Below the pieces are notes generated by a model. It searched no databases and was not told the origin of the DNA. It was given only the letters and a program-made list of their open reading frames with translations. A program made the translations under genes and the position numbers. A DNA stretch of 64,000 bases from Paenibacillus algorifonticola (GTDB taxonomy: Bacteria > Bacillota > Bacilli > Paenibacillales > Paenibacillaceae), in contig NZ_LAQO01000019.1 of the NCBI RefSeq assembly GCF_000971975.1, positions 123,929 through 187,928 on the forward strand. Direction: 5' to 3'. This document shows positions 43,879-51,868 of the stretch, piece after piece (position 1 is the stretch's first letter; every line of letters begins with the position of its first letter).

Positions 43879-45708
43879 ATGTTTCTTAAAAAACAAACGA
43901 TTAGCAAAAACGGAAAAACTTACGAATACTTTCGGATCGTTTCAACATACCGCGACGAATTGGGACGGAGGAAGCATCGAACGGAGAAATATCTTGGAGC
44001 GCTGAGCAGTGAGGAAGTATCGAGAGTCAAGGCGGAGCTGCGGAATCGAACGACCCTTTCCGTACAAGGACAGTTGAGCGTTGGGAGCGTCGTGACTTCG
44101 GTAACGTTCGTTTTTCAAGAAATCAATGCCTTCGCTTATGCGCCTCAATCACCTAGGGAATGGAATGTTACCAGCACAGACATGTTGCTGCTCGTTCGCG
44201 AGGGGCGCGGTGAGATTCAGATGGGCGGAAGTAAATTTTTTCTCAAGGCAGGAACGGCTTTCTATTGCCCGGCGGGTAGCGGCATGCACGTCAACAATCC
44301 TTATGAAGAGACGCTGCAGCTGGATCGGATAACCTTTATCACGATTGCCCCGATTGATGCTGCAGGCCGCTTAGAAAGCGAAGGTGTGTATGGCCGGGTA
44401 GCCGATGCGCATTGGATGGGTGGGGAGATACCGCTCCTTGCCCCAGAGCGCGCTTTACAGCTGGGAGCAGAGCTGCATGAAGCGGCATCCCTGAATAGCC
44501 AGCATAATTCGCTTAGAAGCCAGCTTATATTTTATCAATTGCTGAGCTTAGTGTTTAATAAACAATCTGTACAGGCTGATGAAGAAAATGGGGGTCGTTG
44601 GATAGACAACGTCGTCCAATATATTCGCGACCATTACCAGGAAAAACTGACGCGAGATCGGCTTGCGGCGATGATTGGCATCAGCCCGGAATATTTCTCC
44701 CGTGTGTTCAAGCAGGAAACGGGCCAAAGCTTCTTAGATTATTTGTGCCGGATGAGAATTCGAAAATCCCAAGAACTGCTTCAGCTTTCTCCGTTGAGGA
44801 GTATAGGCGAGATAGCTAAGCTGAGTGGTTTTCAAAGCGAATATTATTTCAGCCGTAAGTTTAAACAAATTACCGGGCTGGCGCCGTCATCCTACCGAGC
44901 CAAGCCGAAAGTATACGCAGCGTTGTCTTCCTACGCGGCCTCGTGCATGTTGACGTTAGGTGTCGTTCCTGCGCTAGGCCTAATTGAGCCGTGGATGAAG
45001 GAAGCACATGCCAAGCGTATAGACTTAACTGTACTTGAAGTGGTGGGAGACATGAGCAAAGAATCACTTCGAAAGCTGGCTCAGGCAAGTCCCGACCTCA
45101 TTTTGGCGAGGGAGCAAACAGCACATTCGGAGCGTCTTCGAGAAATTAGCTCCGTGTGCGAAATACCTGATTTGGACGACAACTGGCGCGAGCCGTTTTT
45201 CCTGCTGGCAGAGGCAGTTGGGAAGCTGCGTGAGGCAGAAGCTTGGATAACCCGATTCGAGCAGAAATTAGTTGAAGGGAAACGACAATTGACCTCTTTC
45301 ATCGGGCGTGACGAGACCGTAGCTATAATTAAGATCGTGTCCGACAAGCTCTACGTTTATGGCCGATCCACGAGCATGGGAGGCATTCTACTATACGAGG
45401 AGCTAGGGCTCAAACCTCCTGCAAGCGTTAGCCGCGAGCTGATAGACAGGAATATCCCAAACAAAGCGTTCTCTGCAGAGGAGCTGCCTACATTTTCTGC
45501 AGACCATCTCATCTTGTTCGACTACGGCTCGCAATGGCTTCCGAATCAGCGGACCTGGATGAATACCGATGCATGGCACAAGCTTGAAGCCGTCCGGAAG
45601 GGCCGCATTTACACGCCGAACCGCGAGGTGTTTTATGGCTATGACACGTTGTCCTTGGAATATCAGCTTGAGGAGATTGTAAGGTTATTGTCCGCACATT
45701 CGGACTGA
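43879..45708 (+). CDS. AraC regulator fused to a siderophore-binding-protein domain (Btr-like)
   Basis: A 609-residue protein. Residues about 1-55 (MFLKKQTISKNGKTYEYFRI, YRDELGRRKHRTEKYLGAL) resemble the N-terminal leader of IS1634-type transposases and are unusual for this family. Residues about 75-165 form a cupin-like domain (DMLLLVREGRGEIQMGG), about 245-345 two AraC helix-turn-helix units (LAAMIGISPEYFSRVFKQET, IGEIAKLSGFQSEYYFSRKF), and about 350-605 a Fe-siderophore periplasmic-binding fold (DLILAREQTAHSERLREI). B. subtilis Btr has the AraC-plus-binding-domain plan and senses its siderophore in the cytoplasm. The next gene, a siderophore-binding lipoprotein, is the likely target. AAGGAG before ATG 43879 supports the long start. 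Confidence 0.88.
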   Translation: MFLKKQTISKNGKTYEYFRIVSTYRDELGRRKHRTEKYLGALSSEEVSRVKAELRNRTTLSVQGQLSVGSVVTSVTFVFQEINAFAYAPQSPREWNVTSTDMLLLVREGRGEIQMGGSKFFLKAGTAFYCPAGSGMHVNNPYEETLQLDRITFITIAPIDAAGRLESEGVYGRVADAHWMGGEIPLLAPERALQLGAELHEAASLNSQHNSLRSQLIFYQLLSLVFNKQSVQADEENGGRWIDNVVQYIRDHYQEKLTRDRLAAMIGISPEYFSRVFKQETGQSFLDYLCRMRIRKSQELLQLSPLRSIGEIAKLSGFQSEYYFSRKFKQITGLAPSSYRAKPKVYAALSSYAASCMLTLGVVPALGLIEPWMKEAHAKRIDLTVLEVVGDMSKESLRKLAQASPDLILAREQTAHSERLREISSVCEIPDLDDNWREPFFLLAEAVGKLREAEAWITRFEQKLVEGKRQLTSFIGRDETVAIIKIVSDKLYVYGRSTSMGGILLYEELGLKPPASVSRELIDRNIPNKAFSAEELPTFSADHLILFDYGSQWLPNQRTWMNTDAWHKLEAVRKGRIYTPNREVFYGYDTLSLEYQLEEIVRLLSAHSD

Positions 45709-45767
45709 TTTTTCGTCATGATTGTGTATGGACGTTAGCTGCCGAGAATTGTTATCATTTGATCGAA

Positions 45768-45782
45768 TGATAATCAATTTCA
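45768..45782. promoter_or_regulatory. Fur-like box before the siderophore-binding lipoprotein
   Basis: TGATAATCAATTTCA matches the 7-1-7 Fur motif at 12 of 14 arm positions. It overlaps a perfect inverted repeat, TTATCATT (45752-45759) and AATGATAA (45766-45773), which could be the site of the adjacent AraC-type regulator or part of extended Fur binding. Confidence 0.65.
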
Positions 45783-45799
45783 ATTAGGAGGCTGTTTCA

Positions 45800-46834
45800 A
45801 TGTTGGTTTTGGCAAAAAAAATTTCCGCATCTATCGGTCCGCTCATGTGCGTCATGTTAATCCTTAGCGCGTGTGGCGGTAATTCGATTTCGAATACGCC
45901 AAGTTCGTCCAATACGACGGCTCCGTCGACTGCCGCTTCAGAAACGCCAAGCGACAACGGGGCTCAAGCAGACGAGCCTGCGACAAAAACCGTCAAGACA
46001 ATCAAGGGAGATATTGAGCTTCCGCTTAATCCGAAGCGAGTCATTGCCGGTTACTATCATGGTACGCTGCTTGCTCTTGGCATTCAGCCTATTGGAGGGA
46101 GCAAAGAGTGGTGGATGGGCAGCCCGTTCCTGAAGGAGCAGGAAGCCGCTATAACTGACATCGGATCCCCAGCTTCCCCGGAGAAAGTGCTGGAAATGGA
46201 GCCTGATCTGATCGTTATTAACGATACACTTGCCGATAATTACGATAAATTTGCTCAGATTGCGCCGACGTTGTTTATCGAGTACGGCTCAACAAAAAAC
46301 GTTCGTGAAGAAGTGAAGCAAATGGGAGCACTGCTGAACAAAAGCAAAGAAGCGGATGCATGGCTGGCAGAGTACGAAAACAAAGCGGAAAAAGCAAGAA
46401 ATCAGCTGAAGGACGTGGTTAAGCCAGGAGCGACAGCAGTCCTGCTTGAGGTAGACGGAAAGACGCTTGCGGTTCTAGGCGATAATTACGGCCGCGGTGG
46501 AGAAGTGATCTACAATGCCCTCAAGTTCAAGGCCCCAGATTGGGTGCAGGAAAACGTCATTGACAACGGAGCACAGTACGTGGAAATATCGGAAGAAAAG
46601 CTGGCTGAGCTCGCGAACACAGATTATATTTTCTTGTCCACCTACACAGAAACAACGGAGGAACAGTTCAAGGAATTGACAGATGGACAAATTTGGAAAA
46701 GTCTGCCTGCTGTGAAAAATGGCAACTTGATTCCTGTTGATTATAAGACGTATTTTTATTTCGATCCGATTTCTATTGTTGGCCAGATCGATACTTTGAA
46801 ACAAACGCTTATCGATCACAAACCTGGCGAATAA
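45800..46834 (+). CDS. Iron-siderophore ABC transporter binding lipoprotein (FecB/FhuD type)
   Basis: A 344-residue lipoprotein: signal ending in lipobox ILSAC, a Ser/Thr linker, then a class III binding-protein fold (VKTIKGDIELPLNPKRVIAG, IGSPASPEKVLEMEPDLIVI, and a long connecting helix around 180-205). It captures ferric siderophores for an ABC permease, which is not encoded nearby. Start is ATG 45800 behind AGGAGG. The Fur-like box and the upstream Btr-like regulator indicate induction in iron shortage, possibly by the siderophore itself (inference). Confidence 0.92.
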   Translation: MLVLAKKISASIGPLMCVMLILSACGGNSISNTPSSSNTTAPSTAASETPSDNGAQADEPATKTVKTIKGDIELPLNPKRVIAGYYHGTLLALGIQPIGGSKEWWMGSPFLKEQEAAITDIGSPASPEKVLEMEPDLIVINDTLADNYDKFAQIAPTLFIEYGSTKNVREEVKQMGALLNKSKEADAWLAEYENKAEKARNQLKDVVKPGATAVLLEVDGKTLAVLGDNYGRGGEVIYNALKFKAPDWVQENVIDNGAQYVEISEEKLAELANTDYIFLSTYTETTEEQFKELTDGQIWKSLPAVKNGNLIPVDYKTYFYFDPISIVGQIDTLKQTLIDHKPGE

Positions 46835-46867
46835 TTACGCATGAATGGCTAGCGTTCCTTCACAAAC

Positions 46868-46910
46868 AACAAAAACCGCCGGTACTCAAACAAAGATGAG
46901 CGTCCGGCGG
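46868..46910 (-). terminator. Intrinsic terminator after the cupredoxin gene
   Basis: CCGCCGG (46876-46882) pairs with CCGGCGG (46904-46910), extended by GTACTC/GAGCGT. The A run on the left gives a U tract on the minus strand; the right side has no T run, so the siderophore gene is less well served. Confidence 0.75.
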
Positions 46911-46948
46911 CTGGATGTTGGATTCAAATAGCTTGAATCCATACAAAT

Positions 46949-47320
46949 TTATTCAACAATAAGCTTCGCTTGCATTTTAGTATGGCCTGTGCCGCATGGC
47001 ACATTGCATACAATAGTGTATTCGCCGGCTTTCAGCGAAATGGTTTTGGATTTATTGTTTGGAATCGTAATATCGGTTTTGGTAACCTGGATGCCATGGA
47101 CGCCATCCGTTGATTCAAGCTTGAGGTTAATGGCTTCGCCCTGCTTGATTTTGTATTCGGCTTGCTCAAATTCCCAACTTTTTGCTTTGACAACGACTTC
47201 GGCTGCACTGGCATCTGTATCTATAACGCCGCCCGCCTCGCTCGTTCCTCCGCTTGTCCCGCACGCGGCAATGATTGCAACGAAGCACACCACGGCAGCA
47301 AGATAAATCCACTTTTTCAT
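46949..47320 (-). CDS. Stand-alone CuA-type cupredoxin lipoprotein
   Basis: A 123-residue lipoprotein (lipobox IIAAC, Cys20) whose mature part is one cupredoxin domain. It carries the dinuclear CuA ligand set of cytochrome oxidase subunit II: H75 in DGVHGIQ, then C105, C109, H113 and M116 in CNVPCGTGHTKM (C-x3-C-x3-H-x2-M). No oxidase subunits I or III are near. It may be an electron carrier or a copper chaperone to an oxidase, or related to NosZ/COX2-like soluble domains. Start ATG 47320 follows GGGAGCC. Confidence 0.9.
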   Translation of the reverse strand: MKKWIYLAAVVCFVAIIAACGTSGGTSEAGGVIDTDASAAEVVVKAKSWEFEQAEYKIKQGEAINLKLESTDGVHGIQVTKTDITIPNNKSKTISLKAGEYTIVCNVPCGTGHTKMQAKLIVE

Positions 47321-47469
47321 CTTGTTCGGCTCCCTTTCTGCTTACAATCTGTTGATGAGATTACATTACATACTTCAAGATCGGAATTTTTTTCGCATCG
47401 TTTTTATTGTAACCCAATTTTCCCAAACTGACAGCATCAGAAGGTGACAAATTGTTGAATGGCTTAATG

Positions 47470-47512
47470 AAAAAGCCCTTGTCCATCACTCAAGGAGCGA
47501 CAGGCAAGGGCT
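47470..47512 (-). terminator. Intrinsic terminator after the holin-like gene
   Basis: On the minus strand AGCCCTTGCC and GGACAAGGGCT form the stem, followed by TTTTTC. Confidence 0.8.
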
Positions 47513-47553
47513 GATCATTAATCGGCTTTTCGTTAACGACGCATGGCGGTTAA

Positions 47554-47931
47554 TTAATGATCGCTGCTGCGGCGGTTGTTATCGGAGCGTCCGGCTTCAT
47601 ACGGCGTGCTGACGGGAATGAACAAGTCGATAATCCCGATAACGAGCGCAGCCAGAATGGCACCCAGCCAAGTGACCGAAACGCCGCCGACGATGAATTG
47701 GGCAAGCCAGATAACGATGGCGCTGGCGACGAAGCCGACGATGCCCCGACCAAACGGTGTAACCTTTTTGCCAAAGATCGCTTCGATAATCCAGCCCAGC
47801 ACGGCAATGACGATAGCCAGCATTAAGGCGCTCCAAAAACCGCCTACGCTGAACTGTGGCACAATCAAGCCCACCAGCATTAACACAAGAGCTGCTACGA
47901 TGAACCGAACAACATGCCCTAGAAAGCTCAT
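47554..47931 (-). CDS. Phage-holin-family (YvlD-like) membrane protein
   Basis: A 125-residue protein with four hydrophobic helices (residues about 3-24, 28-50, 60-82, 86-108) and the C-terminal VIGIIDLFIPVSTPYE, a pattern shared with YvlD-type membrane proteins annotated as the holin-4 family. These are chromosomal envelope proteins rather than proof of a phage. Start ATG 47931 is set by GAGGAGG; the frame is open to 47967 without support. It is divergent from mutS2. Confidence 0.8.
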   Translation of the reverse strand: MSFLGHVVRFIVAALVLMLVGLIVPQFSVGGFWSALMLAIVIAVLGWIIEAIFGKKVTPFGRGIVGFVASAIVIWLAQFIVGGVSVTWLGAILAALVIGIIDLFIPVSTPYEAGRSDNNRRSSDH

Positions 47932-48131
47932 GTATACTACCTCCTCAAATGATTTGAAATCCTTCATTACGGCCTGTGATTATCAACGGATTTTACATGT
48001 CGACCAGGCTGGATATTGTGATTCCTTCGTATTGTAGCCAGTTTTCGCCGGAACATGTATGGAAGGTAACGTCATGTCGTGCATCAAAGCGCCGATTCGG
48101 CTATAATATAAGGGCGAGAGGAGTGTTACGT

Positions 48132-50501
48132 TTGGATAGTAAAATATTAACAACACTTGAATTTCACAAAATTATACATAAATTGACACAGCACGCAGCG
48201 ACATCGCTCGGCAAAGCGGAAGCGGAAGAGCTTGCGCCAAGCTCCGATTTGGAAACGGTTAAGCTGATGCTTCAAGCGACAGACGAGGCTTATAAGGCAG
48301 ACCGTCTTAAGGGCAATCCGCCGTTTGGCGGCATCACCAACATCAGCAGCTCGCTGCACAGATCGCGTATTGGCGGCACGCTGAATCCGGTGGAGCTGAT
48401 GGAAATTGCCTCGACGTCCAGAGGGGCTAGGCGGGTTAAGCGGCATCTGGAAAATCTTCATGATGATGATCCGATTCCTTTGCTGCATGAAACGTCTGAC
48501 CAGCTCAGCGAGCATAAGGAGCTTGAGGATGCGATTTTTGATTGCATTGACGATCAGGGTGAGGTTATGGATAGCGCGAGCGTCCAGCTCGCTTCGATTC
48601 GCAGGGAGCTTCGCGGAGGCGAATCGCGCATCCGTGAGAAGCTGGAGCAAATGATCCGTTCTTCCTCGGTGCAGAAAATGCTCCAGGACGCCATTATTAC
48701 GCTGCGCAGCGACCGTTATGTCATTCCGGTGAAGCAGGAATACCGCTCGCATTTTGGCGGCATTGTGCATGACCAGTCTGGCTCGGGCGCTACGCTGTTT
48801 ATTGAGCCGGAAGCGACGGTTGTCATGAACAACAAGCTGCGTGAGCTGAGAGCGGCGGAACTGCGTGAAATCGAGAAAATTTTGCAAATGCTGACGGCCA
48901 AAGCGGCTGAGCATGTAGAGGATTTATTGTATAATCAGGAGCTGCTCGGCAAGTTGGATTTTGCTTTTGCAAAGGCGCGACTTGGACATGAGATGAAGGC
49001 TACGCTGCCGCGCATGAATGATCGGGGCTTTCTGAAAATCAAAAGAGGACGTCACCCGCTCATTGCTGCGGACAAAATCGTTCCCATTGATGTCGAGCTT
49101 GGCAATACGTACACAGCCATTATCGTAACGGGACCGAATACAGGAGGTAAAACCGTCTCACTCAAAACGGTAGGTTTGCTCAGCTTGATGAGCATGTCCG
49201 GTTTATTCGTTCCGGTAGAGGACGGCAGCCAGCTTTGTGTGTTTGACGCTATTTATGCCGATATCGGGGATGAGCAAAGCATTGAGCAGAGCCTTAGTAC
49301 GTTTTCCAGCCATTTGGTCAATATTATTCGCATTTTGAAATCCATGACGGCGAAAAGCCTGGTCCTGCTCGATGAGCTAGGCGCAGGCACCGACCCGGCA
49401 GAAGGCTCGGCGCTGGCGATTGCGATGCTGGAGCATATTCATAGCTTAGGCAGCCGCATTATTGCGACGACCCACTACAGCGAGCTTAAAGCGTATGCTT
49501 ACAACCGCAAAGGGGTCATCAACGCAAGCATGGAATTTGATATTGCCACGCTCAGCCCGACTTACCGTTTGCTAGTAGGGGTTCCAGGCCGAAGCAACGC
49601 CTTTGCGATTGCAGAGAGGCTTGGCCTGAGCAAAACGATCATAGATCATGCGCGCGGCGAAGTCAGCGAAGAGGATCAGCGTGTTGAAAATATGATCGCT
49701 TCGCTCGAAGCTGACCGATTGAATGCGGAAAGCGAGCGCCAGACGGCGCAGTCGCTGAGGCAGGATATGGAGAAGCAGCGTGGACGGCATGAGGCAGAGC
49801 TGCGCAAGTTCGAGGAGCAGCGCGACAAAATGCTTGAGAAGGCACAGGAGGAAGCGCGCGATGCGGTTGCAAAAGCGCGTCAGGAAGCCGAAAAGATAAT
49901 TTCGGATCTGCGGAAGCTGGCTTTGGAGGAAGGCGCTTCTGTCAAGGAGCATAAGCTCATTGAAGCCCGCCGCAAGCTGGATGAAGCGGTGCCTGAGCTG
50001 CATAAGAAGCAGAATCGTCCTTCAAACGCCGGACAACAGAAGGCAGCCCGCAAAATCGAAGCTGGAGACGAGGTTATGGTCTACAGCTTGAATCAGAAGG
50101 GGCTTATCGTCGAGGTGCACGGAACGGATGCAACCGTGCAGCTCGGCATTATGAAGATGAAGGTAGCGATGGCCGACATGGAGCTAATCAAGCCAGCTGC
50201 CCCGCTGAAGCAGCAGCCTAAGCAGGCAGCCAGCGTGAAACGCTCCAGAGATGAAAATGTGAAGATGGAGCTTGACCTCAGAGGCTCGAATTTAGAGGAA
50301 GCACTCATGGAGGTTGATCAATTTCTCGATGAATCTTTCCTCTCCGGCATCGGTCAGGTTTATATTATTCATGGACATGGCACAGGCGTGCTGCGATCAG
50401 GCATACAGCAATATTTGCGCAAGCACAGCCATGTGAAAAAATACCGCTTGGGCAACTATGGTGAAGGCGGAGCCGGTGTTACGGTTGCTGAGCTTAACTA
50501 A
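48132..50501 (+). CDS. mutS2: MutS2, ribosome-rescue/anti-recombination ATPase
   Basis: A 789-residue MutS family protein without mismatch-recognition domain: clamp/lever region, ATPase core with Walker A GPNTGGKT beginning at residue 334, Walker B LVLLDELGAGTDPAEGS and ATTHYSELK, a long coiled coil (about 510-640; EKQRGRHEAELRKFEEQRDK), and a C-terminal Smr nuclease-like domain with DLRGSN and IHGHGTGVLRSG. MutS2 splits collided ribosomes in Bacillus and is also linked to suppression of recombination. Start is taken as TTG 48132 (DSKILTTLEFHKI) behind GAGAGGAG; the frame is open upstream to 47976 without support. In Bacilli polX normally precedes it; here it does not. Confidence 0.95.
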   Translation: MDSKILTTLEFHKIIHKLTQHAATSLGKAEAEELAPSSDLETVKLMLQATDEAYKADRLKGNPPFGGITNISSSLHRSRIGGTLNPVELMEIASTSRGARRVKRHLENLHDDDPIPLLHETSDQLSEHKELEDAIFDCIDDQGEVMDSASVQLASIRRELRGGESRIREKLEQMIRSSSVQKMLQDAIITLRSDRYVIPVKQEYRSHFGGIVHDQSGSGATLFIEPEATVVMNNKLRELRAAELREIEKILQMLTAKAAEHVEDLLYNQELLGKLDFAFAKARLGHEMKATLPRMNDRGFLKIKRGRHPLIAADKIVPIDVELGNTYTAIIVTGPNTGGKTVSLKTVGLLSLMSMSGLFVPVEDGSQLCVFDAIYADIGDEQSIEQSLSTFSSHLVNIIRILKSMTAKSLVLLDELGAGTDPAEGSALAIAMLEHIHSLGSRIIATTHYSELKAYAYNRKGVINASMEFDIATLSPTYRLLVGVPGRSNAFAIAERLGLSKTIIDHARGEVSEEDQRVENMIASLEADRLNAESERQTAQSLRQDMEKQRGRHEAELRKFEEQRDKMLEKAQEEARDAVAKARQEAEKIISDLRKLALEEGASVKEHKLIEARRKLDEAVPELHKKQNRPSNAGQQKAARKIEAGDEVMVYSLNQKGLIVEVHGTDATVQLGIMKMKVAMADMELIKPAAPLKQQPKQAASVKRSRDENVKMELDLRGSNLEEALMEVDQFLDESFLSGIGQVYIIHGHGTGVLRSGIQQYLRKHSHVKKYRLGNYGEGGAGVTVAELN

Positions 50502-50573
50502 CTAGGCGCGCTGCGGCGACCGTGCCGCAGCCATAAAATGATTTTCGCGATTCGGTTAAAGGAGGGTAACGCC

Positions 50574-50996
50574 ATGAGCAATGCGGTCGATGTGCTGCTT
50601 GACAATTCCTATTTGGCAATGCTGCTTTATATATCCATCGTGGTGCTTTCGCTTCTTGTTTTTTTATGGGTGTTCGAAGTCGTTACCCGCTACAATTGCT
50701 GGAAAGAAATTAAGAACGGCAACGTTGCTGTAGCGATGGCGACGGGCGGTAAAATTTTCGGCATATGCAATATTTTCAGATTTTCGATTGAAGCGAATGA
50801 TTCCATTTACCAAAGCATGATTTGGGGTGCATTCGGTTTCCTTATTTTGCTGGGCGCTTATTTCCTATTTGAGTTTTTAACGCCTGTATTTCGTATCGAT
50901 GATGAAATCGAGCGGGACAACCGGGCTGTTGGCTTGATTGCTATGATTATTTCCGTTTCACTTTCGTATGTCATTGGCGGTGCCATTGTGAGCTAG
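50574..50996 (+). CDS. DUF350-family membrane protein
   Basis: A 140-residue protein with four predicted helices (about 16-36, 52-68 weak, 82-102, 118-138) and DUF350-like sequence (IKNGNVAVAMATGGKIFGIC). The family is uncharacterised and widely linked to envelope functions. Start ATG 50574 follows AAAGGAGGG, 72 bases after mutS2. The next two genes follow closely in the same direction. Confidence 0.85.
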   Translation: MSNAVDVLLDNSYLAMLLYISIVVLSLLVFLWVFEVVTRYNCWKEIKNGNVAVAMATGGKIFGICNIFRFSIEANDSIYQSMIWGAFGFLILLGAYFLFEFLTPVFRIDDEIERDNRAVGLIAMIISVSLSYVIGGAIVS

Positions 50997-51013
50997 AATG
51001 CAGGAGGATCGAC

Positions 51014-51094
51014 ATGAAATATTTATGGGGAACATTGCTGACACTCGCCATTGTTTTTTTTAGCATCGGGGTTTATTACGTAATTAACAATTAA
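51014..51094 (+). CDS. 26-residue single-helix membrane peptide
   Basis: MKYLWGTLLTLAIVFF, then SIGVYYVINN: one hydrophobic helix with a Lys at the start. It has a good Shine-Dalgarno GGAGGA seven bases before the ATG and fits exactly between the DUF350 gene (ends 50996) and the zinc-ribbon gene (starts 51112) in the same direction. A small membrane subunit or regulator of the DUF350 protein is a reasonable guess, nothing more. Confidence 0.65.
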   Translation: MKYLWGTLLTLAIVFFSIGVYYVINN

Positions 51095-51111
51095 ATTGGG
51101 GGCAATCAAGC

Positions 51112-51642
51112 ATGGAAGAGCAAGTTGTATGTCCGTGGTGTTTGACGGAAATTGTATGGGATGAGGAAATCGGTCCCGAGAAGCATTGTCCGCATTGCGA
51201 AAATGAGTTGGATGGCTACCGCACGCTGCAGTTCGGCGTCGATAATGATCGGGATGAGGAAGATGAGCGGGAAGAGCCGGAATGGGAACAAGAGGACGGC
51301 AGCAGTCAGGGGGCGCTTAGCGATTGGGATGAGTCAGATGAAGGCTTCCGCAGAACGCATCGCGACTGGATTGGCGCGCAAGGCAAAGTGCAGCAAATCA
51401 TTAATGAGCAGGAGGAAGCGCCTGAATGCCCTTCTTGCCGGGAATATATGCTGGAAGCAGGCAAGCAGACCATCCCAGCAGGCTCGTTTGAGCCGACGCT
51501 GCATCCTGCATTGGGCCAGCCGCTGCTGCAACCACCCTTTGAGCTGAAGCTGTATGTATGTCCGTCATGCTTCCATACCGCTACCCAATTGAGCGGAAAT
51601 GACCGTGAGCGTATGCTGCGGGCACTTGCTTCTGAAGAATAA
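51112..51642 (+). CDS. Zinc-ribbon protein of unknown function
   Basis: A 176-residue soluble protein with two pairs of CxxC motifs: CPWC and CPHC near residues 8-27, and CPSC twice near residues 105 and 149, as expected of two zinc ribbons. An acidic, Asp/Glu-rich linker (residues about 43-75) separates them. Start ATG 51112 follows GGGGGCAA. It ends the DUF350 unit, followed by a terminator. No catalytic motif is seen. Confidence 0.78.
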   Translation: MEEQVVCPWCLTEIVWDEEIGPEKHCPHCENELDGYRTLQFGVDNDRDEEDEREEPEWEQEDGSSQGALSDWDESDEGFRRTHRDWIGAQGKVQQIINEQEEAPECPSCREYMLEAGKQTIPAGSFEPTLHPALGQPLLQPPFELKLYVCPSCFHTATQLSGNDRERMLRALASEE

Positions 51643-51650
51643 AGAAATAT

Positions 51651-51711
51651 AGCCGGAGAAGTTGTCGGTGACCTGTATGCTAAAGGTTGCTGCACTCGCT
51701 CCGGCTTTTTT
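51651..51711 (+). terminator. Intrinsic terminator after the zinc-ribbon gene
   Basis: AGCCGGAG (51651-51658) pairs with CTCCGGCT (51699-51706), followed by a T run. The loop is long, about 40 bases. Confidence 0.75.
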
Positions 51712-51868
51712 ATTACACCCCGAATTTTCCTTAACCTTTAAATGGCAGCAATCACAGCGGCATGGGTGAGACGCAAGTAGGGAAACGTATGACTACTTAA
51801 ACAAATGCGGGGCAGGAAGCCAGGTTGAAAGGTATGTCGGGTTTTGCTGCCGGGGAAGGGGTACGAAG

